Shown here: piece by piece, positions 7,469-13,640 of the stretch
How positions within the stretch are numbered: position 1 is the first letter of the stretch
Layout: every line of letters starts with the position of its first letter
DNA from: Bacteroidales bacterium
Lineage (GTDB): Bacteria > Bacteroidota > Bacteroidia > Bacteroidales > UBA932
Direction of reading: 5' to 3'
Assembly (NCBI GenBank): GCA_017446775.1
Contig: JAFSQE010000023.1
Location: 1 to 42,995 of the forward strand
DNA: 42,995 bases
Notes under the pieces: generated by a model
Seen by the model: the letters and a program-made list of their open reading frames with translations, nothing else
What the model was told of the DNA's origin: nothing
Database searches by the model: none
Program-made: the position numbers and the translations under genes

Positions 7469-8439
7469 TTAAGAAAATAAGTGATATCCTGAGTTCCAAG
7501 GCCAGCCTGTTCGTTATCCTGACAGCAGTGGTCACGTTTTTCTTCCCTCAGTTATTTGTGTGGGTTAAGGGCAACACTCAAACAATAATATTGGGGGTGA
7601 TAATGCTCACAATGGGGCTGACCCTCACTCCGGACGATTTTAAACTGCTGGCAAAGCGTCCGTTTGATATACTCATTGGTGCTGTCGCACAGTTCACTAT
7701 AATGCCGCTTGTTGCTTATGCGCTCTCGTGGCTGTTCTCACAGGTGCCGGCATTCGCTCCATATAGTACCGCAATGGCCGTTGGTATCATCCTTGTCGGC
7801 TGTTGTCCCGGTGGAGTATCCAGCAATATTATGTCTTTCCTCTGCAAGGGTGATGTCGCCTATTCCGTAGGTATGACCTGCGCTTCGACACTGATGGCCC
7901 CGGTGCTCACGCCGCTGCTGGTACTGATGCTGGCAGGGGAGAGGGTGGACGTCGATGCCTGGGGTATGTTCCGGCAGATACTCATTGTGACCATCATCCC
8001 CATCGCCATAGGGTTCATGTTGAACGTATGGCTTGGTCATAAGGAGGTCTTCCATAAGATTCAGGGCTGTATGCCGGGCGTTTCTGTCATTTGCCTGGCC
8101 TGTATTGTGGGTGGCGTCATAACCACGGTCCATGATCCGCTCGTAAAGAATGGCTGGGTGCTGTTCCTGCTGACCTTCTGTATGGTATTCTGCCACAATA
8201 CCATAGGTTATCTGCTGGGCTACTCTGTAGGTGTGTTGTTCCACTTCAGCACAGCTAAGAAACGAACGATTTCAATTGAGGTGGGGATGCAGAATGCCGG
8301 TCTTGGTACCAACCTGGCAATGACGTTCTTCGTGGCCACGAACCCGATGGCTGTTGTTCCCTGCGCTATTTCCTGCGCCTGGCACAGCATCAGCGGTACT
8401 ATCCTGGCCAACATTTTTGCGCGAAAAGACCATAAATAA
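7465..8439 (+). CDS. Bile acid:sodium symporter (BASS) family transporter
   Basis: Predicted inner-membrane sodium-coupled symporter of 324 residues with about nine to ten hydrophobic segments. Family features are the first segment LFVILTAVVTFFFPQLFVW, MGLTLTPDDF, the glycine-rich VGCCPGGVSSNIMSFLCKGD, and IEVGMQNAGLGTNLA, which correspond to the conserved sodium-site and crossover regions of ASBT-type proteins. The start is chosen at ATG 7465, overlapping the upstream stop by four bases; the open frame extends further 5' but inside the upstream gene. Despite the family name the substrate need not be a bile acid; organic anions such as pantoate or keto acids are known for relatives. Confidence 0.9.
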   Translation: MIKKISDILSSKASLFVILTAVVTFFFPQLFVWVKGNTQTIILGVIMLTMGLTLTPDDFKLLAKRPFDILIGAVAQFTIMPLVAYALSWLFSQVPAFAPYSTAMAVGIILVGCCPGGVSSNIMSFLCKGDVAYSVGMTCASTLMAPVLTPLLVLMLAGERVDVDAWGMFRQILIVTIIPIAIGFMLNVWLGHKEVFHKIQGCMPGVSVICLACIVGGVITTVHDPLVKNGWVLFLLTFCMVFCHNTIGYLLGYSVGVLFHFSTAKKRTISIEVGMQNAGLGTNLAMTFFVATNPMAVVPCAISCAWHSISGTILANIFARKDHK

Positions 8440-8451
8440 GGTTTTTAATTT

Positions 8452-8733
8452 ATGAATATTTTAGAAGCGATATATTCCCGCCACTCTGTGCGGCGGTACA
8501 TAGATAGGCCGATTGAGGCGGAGAGGTTGGATATTCTCCGCAACGCTGTGGAGGAGGCTAACGCTGCCAGCGGGCTGAATATCCAGCTGGTGGTGGATGA
8601 GCCAAAGGCCTTCAATGGGTTGTTTATTACCACCTACGGGCAGTTTTACGGTGTGAAGAATTATTTGGTGATGGCAGCGCCCCCGCGATGGCGACGCCCA
8701 CTGCCATACCTTCCGGGAAGTTGTGGATGGTGA
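8452..8733 (+). pseudogene. Truncated nitroreductase paralogue joined to ZIP-gene sequence
   Basis: Codons 1-77 (MNILEAIYSRHSVRRYIDRP and onward to NYLVMAAP) are a close paralogue of the nitroreductase at 2139, with most differences at third codon positions. Similarity stops sharply near 8682, within the bases GCGCCCCCGC. The frame then reads RWRRPLPYLPGSCGW to a stop at 8731, which is antisense sequence of a ZIP transporter gene. About two thirds of the nitroreductase, including the rest of the flavin site, is lost, so the product should not be functional. It begins 12 bases after the BASS gene and may be transcribed with it. Confidence 0.8.
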
Positions 8734-9073
8734 CGGCCAGCGCCAGCTTTGCGGTGCGGGAAAGGCGGCTCTTTGGTCCTTCAGCCTTGCCTCCGACGTG
8801 GATGTGCGGTGTTACGTAGTCAATCAGCAGAAGGAAGGCGAAGCCGGCCAGAAGGCCGATGACTGCCGGTCAGACATTGCCTGCGCCCATCTTCATTGAC
8901 GGTATGAGCAGTGACCATACCGAAGCGGCTACCATTACGCCAGAAGCGAATCCCAGCAGCGCTTTCTGCAGTTGGTTCGGGATTTCTCTCTTCATGAAAA
9001 ACACGAAGGCCGACCCAAGTGCCGTACCGACAAAAGGAATCAGAAGGGCAGTCAATATGGCATCAATGTTCAT
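8680..9073 (-). pseudogene. ZIP-family metal transporter, interrupted and truncated
   Basis: The frame starts at 9073 with MNIDAILTALLIPFVGTALG, KALLGFASGVMVAASVWSLL and IPSMKMGAGNV, then meets TGA at 8868-8870. In the same frame beyond the stop it continues PAVIGLLAGFAFLLLIDYV, TPHIHVGGKAEGPKS, and VTIHNFPEGMAVGVAIAGAL, which contains the ZIP metal-binding HNFPEG motif. Similarity then ends at the junction with the truncated nitroreductase near 8680. So it has an in-frame nonsense codon and has also lost the C-terminal half. Its ATG overlaps the last 11 bases of the upstream membrane-protein gene, showing that it was the last gene of that operon. Confidence 0.8.
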
Positions 9074-10061
9074 GGCTATGCAATTCAGCTGTTTTCTTTT
9101 TGAGGCTTTTTACAAGCACAAAGACGCCGAGCGCCAGGAAGCAGACCAGAATGCTGATCATTTCCGGGATGTGCTCCAGCGGGCTGACCCAGAACTCGGA
9201 GAGGAGTTTGTTGCGGGCAAAGACTTCTACGGCGGTCCAGAAGACCACGACGGTGGAAACGGCCATCCGGATGTTGGGCCCCCAGCCGCCCAGCTTGAGT
9301 TCATAGCGGAACATAAAGAAGGCCCCGATAAGGCAACCGATAGCTATGGCGATAGTCACCGGGTGATGGTCGCCCAGTAATACAGGATCATAAACGAACA
9401 TCAGCAGCAGGTAGCAGGTCCACATCATTATGTTCAATTCTTCGAACACTGTGATAGCGGTATGGCGGCTCAGCCTGCTGGGTACGATTTCGTCCCGTTT
9501 GGGGCCGAAGAAGACCTTCTGCAGCCAGTTGAGGGCGTGGCAACCGGTCTTGCTGCCGAACAGGTAGAGCACTATGAACATCACCCAGAAGCCGAAAGAG
9601 GCGGGCATTATCAGGTATTCCGGCCGCGACCCTCGCATCGCTTTCAGCTCCGCCGCCGGGATGTCGTTGACATTGACTCCGTTAATGAGCATCTCGTGAG
9701 TGACGCCTATGCCGTTGACATATTCGGTGGTGGTTTGTACTATGCCGCTGCCCACCAGGTCGTAATGGACGCCGAAGCGGGCGGCGAAATAGGCGTAGAG
9801 GAATTCCACCCAGCCCGTCCAAAACAGCAGGCCGCCGAAAAGGCCCATCAGGGTTTGCTTGACGTCTCCCTTGACAAATACGCCCCAAATTACAATCGCA
9901 AGGCCGACGGCGCCCATGGCAAAGGCGCTGTGATGCACGGCCGACGGCGTCATGGTATCTTCCATTACGCGCATCAGCGCGTGGCCTAGCGGCATCGTGA
10001 AAAGCACCAGCATAAAGGATGCGACGGTTTTACCCCAATAACGTTGTGTTGATGTTCCCAT
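9063..10061 (-). CDS. Multi-pass inner-membrane protein, uncharacterised
   Basis: Predicted integral membrane protein of 332 residues, starting MGTSTQRYWGKTVASFMLVL. I count about eight hydrophobic segments, for example ASFMLVLFTMPLGHALM, AMGAVGLAIVIWGVFV, LMGLFGGLLFWTGWVEFLYA, FGFWVMFIVLYLF, TIAIAIGCLIGAFFMF and ISILVCFLALGVFVLV. No catalytic or transport motif is recognised. The C-terminus, AELHSHEH, is histidine-rich. The gene starts 11 bases after the stop of the GH101-like lipoprotein and overlaps the start of the ZIP relic by 11 bases. The histidine tail and former ZIP neighbour hint at metal handling, but this is only suggestive. Confidence 0.75.
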   Translation of the reverse strand: MGTSTQRYWGKTVASFMLVLFTMPLGHALMRVMEDTMTPSAVHHSAFAMGAVGLAIVIWGVFVKGDVKQTLMGLFGGLLFWTGWVEFLYAYFAARFGVHYDLVGSGIVQTTTEYVNGIGVTHEMLINGVNVNDIPAAELKAMRGSRPEYLIMPASFGFWVMFIVLYLFGSKTGCHALNWLQKVFFGPKRDEIVPSRLSRHTAITVFEELNIMMWTCYLLLMFVYDPVLLGDHHPVTIAIAIGCLIGAFFMFRYELKLGGWGPNIRMAVSTVVVFWTAVEVFARNKLLSEFWVSPLEHIPEMISILVCFLALGVFVLVKSLKKKTAELHSHEH

Positions 10062-10072
10062 AATCGTTGTTC

Positions 10073-11914
10073 TTATTGCACTATCGCCTTTGAGAAAATA
10101 ACCATCTGGCCGGGGGCGAGGCTCAGGGTGACCTGCCTGCCGTTCACTGTGAAATCTGTAAATGGAGTCTTGCCGGTGTAATCGATGGTGTAGGCCGGGG
10201 TGTCGGGTGTGATTGTGCATCCTGCGGGAATCGTCCAGGTATGGGTGCTGTAGCCGTTTTCTGAGAAGGCTACCAGTGACTGGTCGTCCAGCCATACCGC
10301 CGGCACAAAGATATCGCCGTTCTCTGCCAGTACATTGCCGTCCTTGGCCAGATGCATATTGCCGCGGTCGTAGAAGGTGCGAACGCCCTTCTCGAAGATG
10401 GCGATGTTGCGTCCGTTGGAATCTCCGGGGTCGTACTGCATCTGCTTGCGGCCAAAGTTGTTGAGGTACAGGTATATGACGGACTTCTTGCAAAAATCTT
10501 TCTTGAACCATTCGAACTGCTGCTCGCGGGGCAGTCCGTTGTTGAAGATGGTCTCTGCATTGGCATTGGTGCCTAGTATCTCAAGTGAACAGTTGGGACC
10601 GGTAGCCTGCTGGGCGTTGAGGGCTAGCAGGTGGGTCAGCAGATCGCTGTATCCCCAGTATGCCGGGAACCAGCCTTCGCGCGGGGTTACTCCCGTGCCG
10701 ACATCGTTGCCGGTACCTTCGCAAGTGATGTCGATACCCTTGGCATCCATATAAGCCACAATCTTCTTTTTGGCGTCGATGTCATCCTGGGCGGAATAGC
10801 CGTGATAGGGGCTGAGGGGAGAGCCGCGGCCTATTATATTGCCGTCCGGTCCTGGAATAGGTATCTTGCTGTGGAACGCATCAATATGGAGCGTGCCCTG
10901 TTCTGCGATGGGAAGCAACTGGCATAGGGTGTCGAGACGCCACTGGGAGAGCCCGGCATCCCATTCTGCCGGATAACATACCTTATAGCCCCAGTCGCCG
11001 TGAATCAGGTTGCCACTGCGGTCCTTGCACAGTACGTCGGCGGCGAGATACTTTTCGTAAATTGGGCTGTCCACGTAGCAGTCGAACATATTGATGTGTA
11101 GGCTCACGATGGTGTTGTAGCTGCGCGCCTCTTTCATCAGCCAGCGCAAGCTCTCCAGGGCGTCCTTGTCGCCAGTGCGCTTGAGCGCTTCGTTGCCGGC
11201 GAAGAAAGCGGGGTATTTGGAGTCGTGTCCAAGATACTGCCAACCCACCAGATAGATTATCTTTTTCAGTCCGGGAGTGATGGCATCCAATCCTTTGATC
11301 ACCTCCAGCGCCTGCTCGAAAGTGAGGTTTACGCTCTGGGTGCCGTTGTCGCGCATTTTGCACCATCCCAGGTATTCGCCGTCGTAGTTGGCCATCCCAA
11401 GGAACAGTTTGCTCATATAGAGTTTGGAATAGTCATAGCGCGGTGTGACTTTCCATACGAATGGTTCCTGTTTGAAGTCGAGAATGCCGGGAGTGACGCC
11501 GAGATCGTATATGTCGGCCTCGGCCTCGGAAATCTTTTTCTCTTCCTGTATGAAGGTGATCTCTACCGGTTCCGCCTTTCCCTTTTTGTCCTTCAGGGTG
11601 GCTTTGCCGATGCGGGAGTTGTAGCAGTCGTTGGCGGCGAACTTGAACTCCAGTCTGCCGCTTGTGGTCGCCTTGGTCTGGATGAATTCAATCCAGGGTT
11701 GTGAATCGGCGTCAATCTCAATCTCAAAATCGGTATTGTACTCTATGGCAAAGTTGTAAATGCCTCCTTCCCAGGCGATTATGTTGAAGTCTCTGGTGTT
11801 CAGGACGGGAGCTTCAGGCTGGGGGTCATCTATTGGTTCGGGGTTGTCTTTGCAGGCCGTAAGCATTGCAAAGGAGAGAATCGTTACGATAAGAAAGGAA
11901 TAGATACGGCGCAT
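10073..11914 (-). CDS. BACON-domain lipoprotein with a GH101-like (endo-alpha-N-acetylgalactosaminidase) catalytic region
   Basis: Predicted lipoprotein of 613 residues. The start at 11914 gives MRRIYSFLIVTILSFAMLTAC, a signal peptide with lipobox L-T-A-C21. Residues of about 40-130 (ending AEPVEITFIQEE) have the BACON-domain pattern found on Bacteroidota glycan-binding and mucin-targeting proteins. The central part resembles the TIM-barrel of GH101: KKIIYLVGWQYLGHDSKYPAF, NTIVSLHINMFDCY, and candidate acidic residues Asp345 in LHIDAFHS and Glu399 in TCEGTGND at the ends of neighbouring strands. GH101 enzymes release the core-1 disaccharide from mucin O-glycans. The GH101 link is by eye and the catalytic residues are unproven. 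It is the first gene of an operon with a membrane protein and a former ZIP gene. Confidence 0.7.
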   Translation of the reverse strand: MRRIYSFLIVTILSFAMLTACKDNPEPIDDPQPEAPVLNTRDFNIIAWEGGIYNFAIEYNTDFEIEIDADSQPWIEFIQTKATTSGRLEFKFAANDCYNSRIGKATLKDKKGKAEPVEITFIQEEKKISEAEADIYDLGVTPGILDFKQEPFVWKVTPRYDYSKLYMSKLFLGMANYDGEYLGWCKMRDNGTQSVNLTFEQALEVIKGLDAITPGLKKIIYLVGWQYLGHDSKYPAFFAGNEALKRTGDKDALESLRWLMKEARSYNTIVSLHINMFDCYVDSPIYEKYLAADVLCKDRSGNLIHGDWGYKVCYPAEWDAGLSQWRLDTLCQLLPIAEQGTLHIDAFHSKIPIPGPDGNIIGRGSPLSPYHGYSAQDDIDAKKKIVAYMDAKGIDITCEGTGNDVGTGVTPREGWFPAYWGYSDLLTHLLALNAQQATGPNCSLEILGTNANAETIFNNGLPREQQFEWFKKDFCKKSVIYLYLNNFGRKQMQYDPGDSNGRNIAIFEKGVRTFYDRGNMHLAKDGNVLAENGDIFVPAVWLDDQSLVAFSENGYSTHTWTIPAGCTITPDTPAYTIDYTGKTPFTDFTVNGRQVTLSLAPGQMVIFSKAIVQ

Positions 11915-11934
11915 TCTATTTCGTTTTGTTTGTG

Positions 11935-11942
11935 CAAATGTA
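11935..11942 (-). promoter_or_regulatory. -7 box of the GH101-like operon
   Basis: The minus strand reads TACATTTG, matching TAnnTTTG, 20 bases before the ATG at 11914. No convincing -33 box is present. Confidence 0.45.
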
Positions 11943-11943
11943 A

Positions 11944-12042
11944 TCAAAAATGATGTTCTTCAGGAAACAGCCCGTGGTAGATGGCTTCTTCCAGCATCCG
12001 TGCGCCTTCGCGCTGCGGATGGGTTATAGTAAGTTGATTCAT
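11944..12042 (-). pseudogene. Fragment of an SGNH-hydrolase C-terminus
   Basis: A 32-codon frame encodes THPQREGARMLEEAIYHGLF, close to VHPQRKGARMLAEAIFTFL at the end of the SGNH hydrolase at 4819-5403. It keeps the block V His but lacks every other catalytic block. It is probably the remaining tail of a deleted hydrolase gene; the ATG at 12042 is likely fortuitous. Confidence 0.55.
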
Positions 12043-12086
12043 ACCATCCTTTTGCAAATTCAAAGATAGATATAAAAGGACAAATG

Positions 12087-12116
12087 TTGTTCAGTAATAA
12101 TTATTTATTACCTTCG
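12087..12116 (+). promoter_or_regulatory. Promoter of the HTH gene
   Basis: TTG at 12087-12089, a 19-base spacer and TACCTTCG at 12109-12116 (one mismatch to TAnnTTTG). The ATG at 12133 follows 16 bases later, so the 5' leader would be very short. Confidence 0.5.
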
Positions 12117-12132
12117 CAAAAAATGGAATGAT

Positions 12133-12843
12133 ATGTATCAGATTTATTTCGAGGCAAAAGGGGAGGCATTGTTGAAGACGATAGGGATGAGCAAAAGTGA
12201 GTTTGCCAGAAAGATGGGTATTCGGAAGCAAAACGTTAAGGCGTTGTTTAAGTCCAAGAATCTGGTGACTATTTACAAGTCAGCTCAAGTGATGGGAGTT
12301 CCGTTTATGATGCTTGTTGGCTATCCTGAGAAACCAGATTTGAGCTTGTTTCCTGAGCCCCAAGTAGAAGAGTATGGTCTATGTGAGACGGATATGGAGG
12401 ATATCGCGGAGGATACAATCCCGTCTGGAGATTCAACTGAGGACAGACGTAAACGTCAAGATCTCATTTATTCATATTATCAACATTGGAAGCAGAAGAA
12501 CCCGGATCAGAAAAGATTCAATTTGGCTTTAAATGAAGATATTAATATTCGTGCTGTCTCTCTTGATGAAACCGCAGCCCAGGCATCATTGACATATTTG
12601 TCGACACTTGCAGTATTGCAGCTTGATGCAATATTGACCAATGCATGGTTGGTCAAAACAGTGCCGACAAAACAAGACAGTAAGAATCAGCGCTCTTTTG
12701 AGAAGATGTTGATTATGGAATATATCTGTACTGGAGTAGGACGTGTAAAGATGACTGTTGGTGTTCGTAGGAGTGATAAAAAGAAGGTTCAATACTGTAT
12801 TACGGCAATTGATGCTGGTAAAATAAAACAGGAGGCTAAATAA
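12133..12843 (+). CDS. HTH-domain protein of unknown function, AT-rich
   Basis: Protein of 236 residues. The N-terminal 60 residues resemble an XRE-like helix-turn-helix: MSKSEFARKMGIRKQNVKAL followed by LVTIYKSAQVMGVPFMMLV. A linker rich in acidic residues follows (about 75-115), then a C-terminal domain (DINIRAVSLDETAAQASLTY, FEKMLIMEYICTGVGRVKM, KKKVQYCITAI) that I do not recognise. Base composition is clearly more AT-rich than in the neighbouring genes, which suggests later acquisition. It lies between a hydrolase fragment and a tRNA cluster. DNA binding is inferred from the N-terminus only. Its stop codon is inside a hairpin that can act as terminator on either strand. Confidence 0.7.
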   Translation: MYQIYFEAKGEALLKTIGMSKSEFARKMGIRKQNVKALFKSKNLVTIYKSAQVMGVPFMMLVGYPEKPDLSLFPEPQVEEYGLCETDMEDIAEDTIPSGDSTEDRRKRQDLIYSYYQHWKQKNPDQKRFNLALNEDINIRAVSLDETAAQASLTYLSTLAVLQLDAILTNAWLVKTVPTKQDSKNQRSFEKMLIMEYICTGVGRVKMTVGVRRSDKKKVQYCITAIDAGKIKQEAK

Positions 12844-12957
12844 CCTCCTGTTATACTTGCCCCAAGACTACGCGGCGGAATTACTTCAAGAGCGAGGGCC
12901 TCGCGGGCGGGGACTTTTGCGCGAATCGATTACCCATCCGTATCACGGATTATTGTC
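12820..12957 (-). ncRNA. Candidate small RNA with its own promoter and terminator
   Basis: On the minus strand a -7 box TACCTTTG (12964-12971), preceded 18 bases upstream by TTTTG, would start RNA near 12957. The sequence then holds a perfect stem ATCCGT-GAT-ACGGAT (12936-12950), a stem GCGAG-GCC-CTCGC region (12892-12904), and an intrinsic terminator: arms 12844-12852 and 12827-12835 (AACAGGAGG / CCTCCTGTT) followed by TTATTTT. The product would be about 138 nt and would overlap the end of the HTH gene in antisense. I do not recognise it as 6S, SRP or tmRNA. A frame for an 18-residue peptide exists inside but has no other support. Confidence 0.45.
12827..12852. terminator. Bidirectional hairpin at the end of the HTH gene
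   Basis: Perfect 9-bp stem AACAGGAGG / CCTCCTGTT with an 8-base loop. The minus-strand side is followed by a T-rich tail (complement of 12820-12826) and looks like a proper intrinsic terminator; the plus-strand side has no T-tract and would be weak. Confidence 0.6.
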
Positions 12958-12963
12958 TCGGTG

Positions 12964-12971
12964 CAAAGGTA
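12964..12971 (-). promoter_or_regulatory. -7 box of the candidate small RNA
   Basis: The minus strand reads TACCTTTG, an exact fit to TAnnTTTG, in a gene-free stretch; TTTTG lies 18 bases further upstream. Confidence 0.45.
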
Positions 12972-13014
12972 AGTCTTTTTTGAGAAGTACAAAAGAAAAA
13001 AGAAATAATACATG

Positions 13015-13152
13015 TTCGGGATTGTGCTCGCTGACGCTGTGCATTCCCTCGCGGAGCTCGGGATTGAGCTCGGATGCTGGCGCATCCTGCGCATTCCCTC
13101 GCGTTGTTCGGGATTGTGCTCGGGCGCGGAGCGCCCTGCGCATTCCCTCGGT
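13015..13152. repeat. Three tandem hairpin-forming repeats (about 50 bp each)
   Basis: Each unit begins GGGATTGTGC or GGGATTGAGC, has a variable middle, and ends GCGCATTCCC or GTGCATTCCC followed by CTCG; the right-hand motif GCATTCCCTCG recurs at 13041, 13091 and 13140. Left and right motifs pair with one to two mismatches, giving a long stem. The inner stem differs but stays paired: GGGCGC-GGA-GCGCCC in unit 3 (13122-13136), GGATGC-TGGC-GCATCC in unit 2 (13072-13087), and a reduced GC-TGAC-GC in unit 1. This resembles REP/BIME-type palindromic repeats. It does not encode a convincing protein. Confidence 0.75.
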
Positions 13153-13177
13153 CACCGAGAGCAAAGCAAATAGGGGC

Positions 13178-13195
13178 GAGGCTTCGCCTCTTTTT
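13178..13195 (+). terminator. Intrinsic terminator, plus strand
   Basis: GAGGC-TTC-GCCTC stem followed by five T. It faces transcription from the HTH gene and repeat region and would stop it before the tRNA genes. Confidence 0.6.
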
Positions 13196-13249
13196 CCGTG
13201 CGGCCGCATAGCAGCTCGAAAGCTAGCTTTCGGCTGCCAGCGGCCACAC

Positions 13250-13276
13250 AAAAAAACGCCGCACAATCGTGCGGCG
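13250..13276 (-). terminator. Intrinsic terminator of the tRNA operon
   Basis: Perfect 8-bp stem CGCCGCAC / GTGCGGCG (13257-13264 and 13269-13276) with a 4-base loop; read on the minus strand it is followed by seven T (complement of 13250-13256). It lies 22 bases after the last tRNA. Confidence 0.85.
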
Positions 13277-13297
13277 CCCTATTTGCTTTGCATAGCG

Positions 13298-13382
13298 CGG
13301 TGAGTGAGGGATTCGAACCCCCGGTACGTTGCCGTACACCTGTTTTCGAGGCAGGCTCCTTCAACCACTCGGACAACTCACC
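13298..13382 (-). tRNA. tRNA-Ser (anticodon CGA)
   Basis: Acceptor stem GGTGAGT / ACTCACC with discriminator G, a long variable arm (TGTACGGCAACGTACC region) and T-loop TTCGAAT. The anticodon loop CTCGAAA gives CGA, which reads UCG. The anticodon stem CCTGC/ACAGG has a C-A mismatch at the loop end. CCA is not encoded. It is the last gene of the three-tRNA transcript. Confidence 0.92.
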
Positions 13383-13424
13383 TTATATAAAAGGGTATGT
13401 CGGCGTAAGCTTCCATACCCGTTG

Positions 13425-13497
13425 TCTGGATGACTGGACTTGAACCAGCGACCTCCTGGTCCCTAACCAGGTGCGCTACCAACTGCGCCACATCCAG
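13425..13497 (-). tRNA. tRNA-Pro (anticodon AGG)
   Basis: Acceptor stem CTGGATG / CATCCAG with discriminator A; the C1-G72 pair and A73 are bacterial tRNA-Pro identity features. D stem GCGC/GCGC, anticodon stem CCTGG/CCAGG, loop TTAGGGA, so the anticodon is AGG with G37; T-loop TTCAAGT. CCA is not encoded. A34 is unusual in bacterial tRNA-Pro, which normally carries GGG, UGG or CGG. All arms pair well, so it does not look degraded. Confidence 0.9.
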
Positions 13498-13504
13498 GGA
13501 TTTG

Positions 13505-13592
13505 CGGAGAGAGCGAGATTCGAACTCGCGATACCCTTTTGGGGTACACACGCTTTCCAGGCGTGCCTCTTCAGCCACTCGAGCATCTCTCC
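13505..13592 (-). tRNA. tRNA-Ser (anticodon GGA)
   Basis: Acceptor GGAGAGA / TCTCTCC with discriminator G, anticodon stem CACGC/GCGTG and loop CTGGAAA giving GGA (reads UCC and UCU). It has a long class II variable arm containing TACCCCAAAAGGGTA and T-loop TTCGAAT. CCA is not encoded. It is the first tRNA of the operon, starting 13 bases after the -7 box. Confidence 0.93.
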
Positions 13593-13604
13593 CAAAAGGG
13601 CTGG

Positions 13605-13635
13605 CAAAGTTAAATATTAATTGTAAAATTACAAA
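13605..13635 (-). promoter_or_regulatory. Promoter of the tRNA operon
   Basis: On the minus strand TTTG (13632-13635), a 19-base spacer and TAACTTTG (13605-13612), a full match to the Bacteroidota -33/-7 consensus. It begins six bases after the pepD stop codon. Confidence 0.8.
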
Positions 13636-13640
13636 TATTT

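Larger units (their letters stand above)
13161..13291. repeat. 15-bp inverted repeats enclosing nested palindromes
   Basis: GCAAAGCAAATAGGG at 13161-13175 is the exact inverse complement of 13277-13291. Between them are two terminator hairpins and a nested structure: GGCCGC/GCGGCC (13202-13207 with 13240-13245), GCAGC/GCTGC (13211-13215 with 13233-13237), and the perfect 16-bp palindrome CGAAAGCTAGCTTTCG (13217-13232). No gene is present. It could be a small non-autonomous element or simply back-to-back terminators. Confidence 0.6.

Noticed and set aside
13015-13152. CRISPR-like array
   Set aside because: The repeats are few, imperfect and themselves contain hairpins with no unique spacers of constant length, and no cas genes are present.
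12943-13376. Several overlapping frames of 70-150 codons in the repeat and tRNA region
   Set aside because: They run through hairpin repeats, terminators and tRNA genes and encode repeat-derived or tRNA-antisense sequence.
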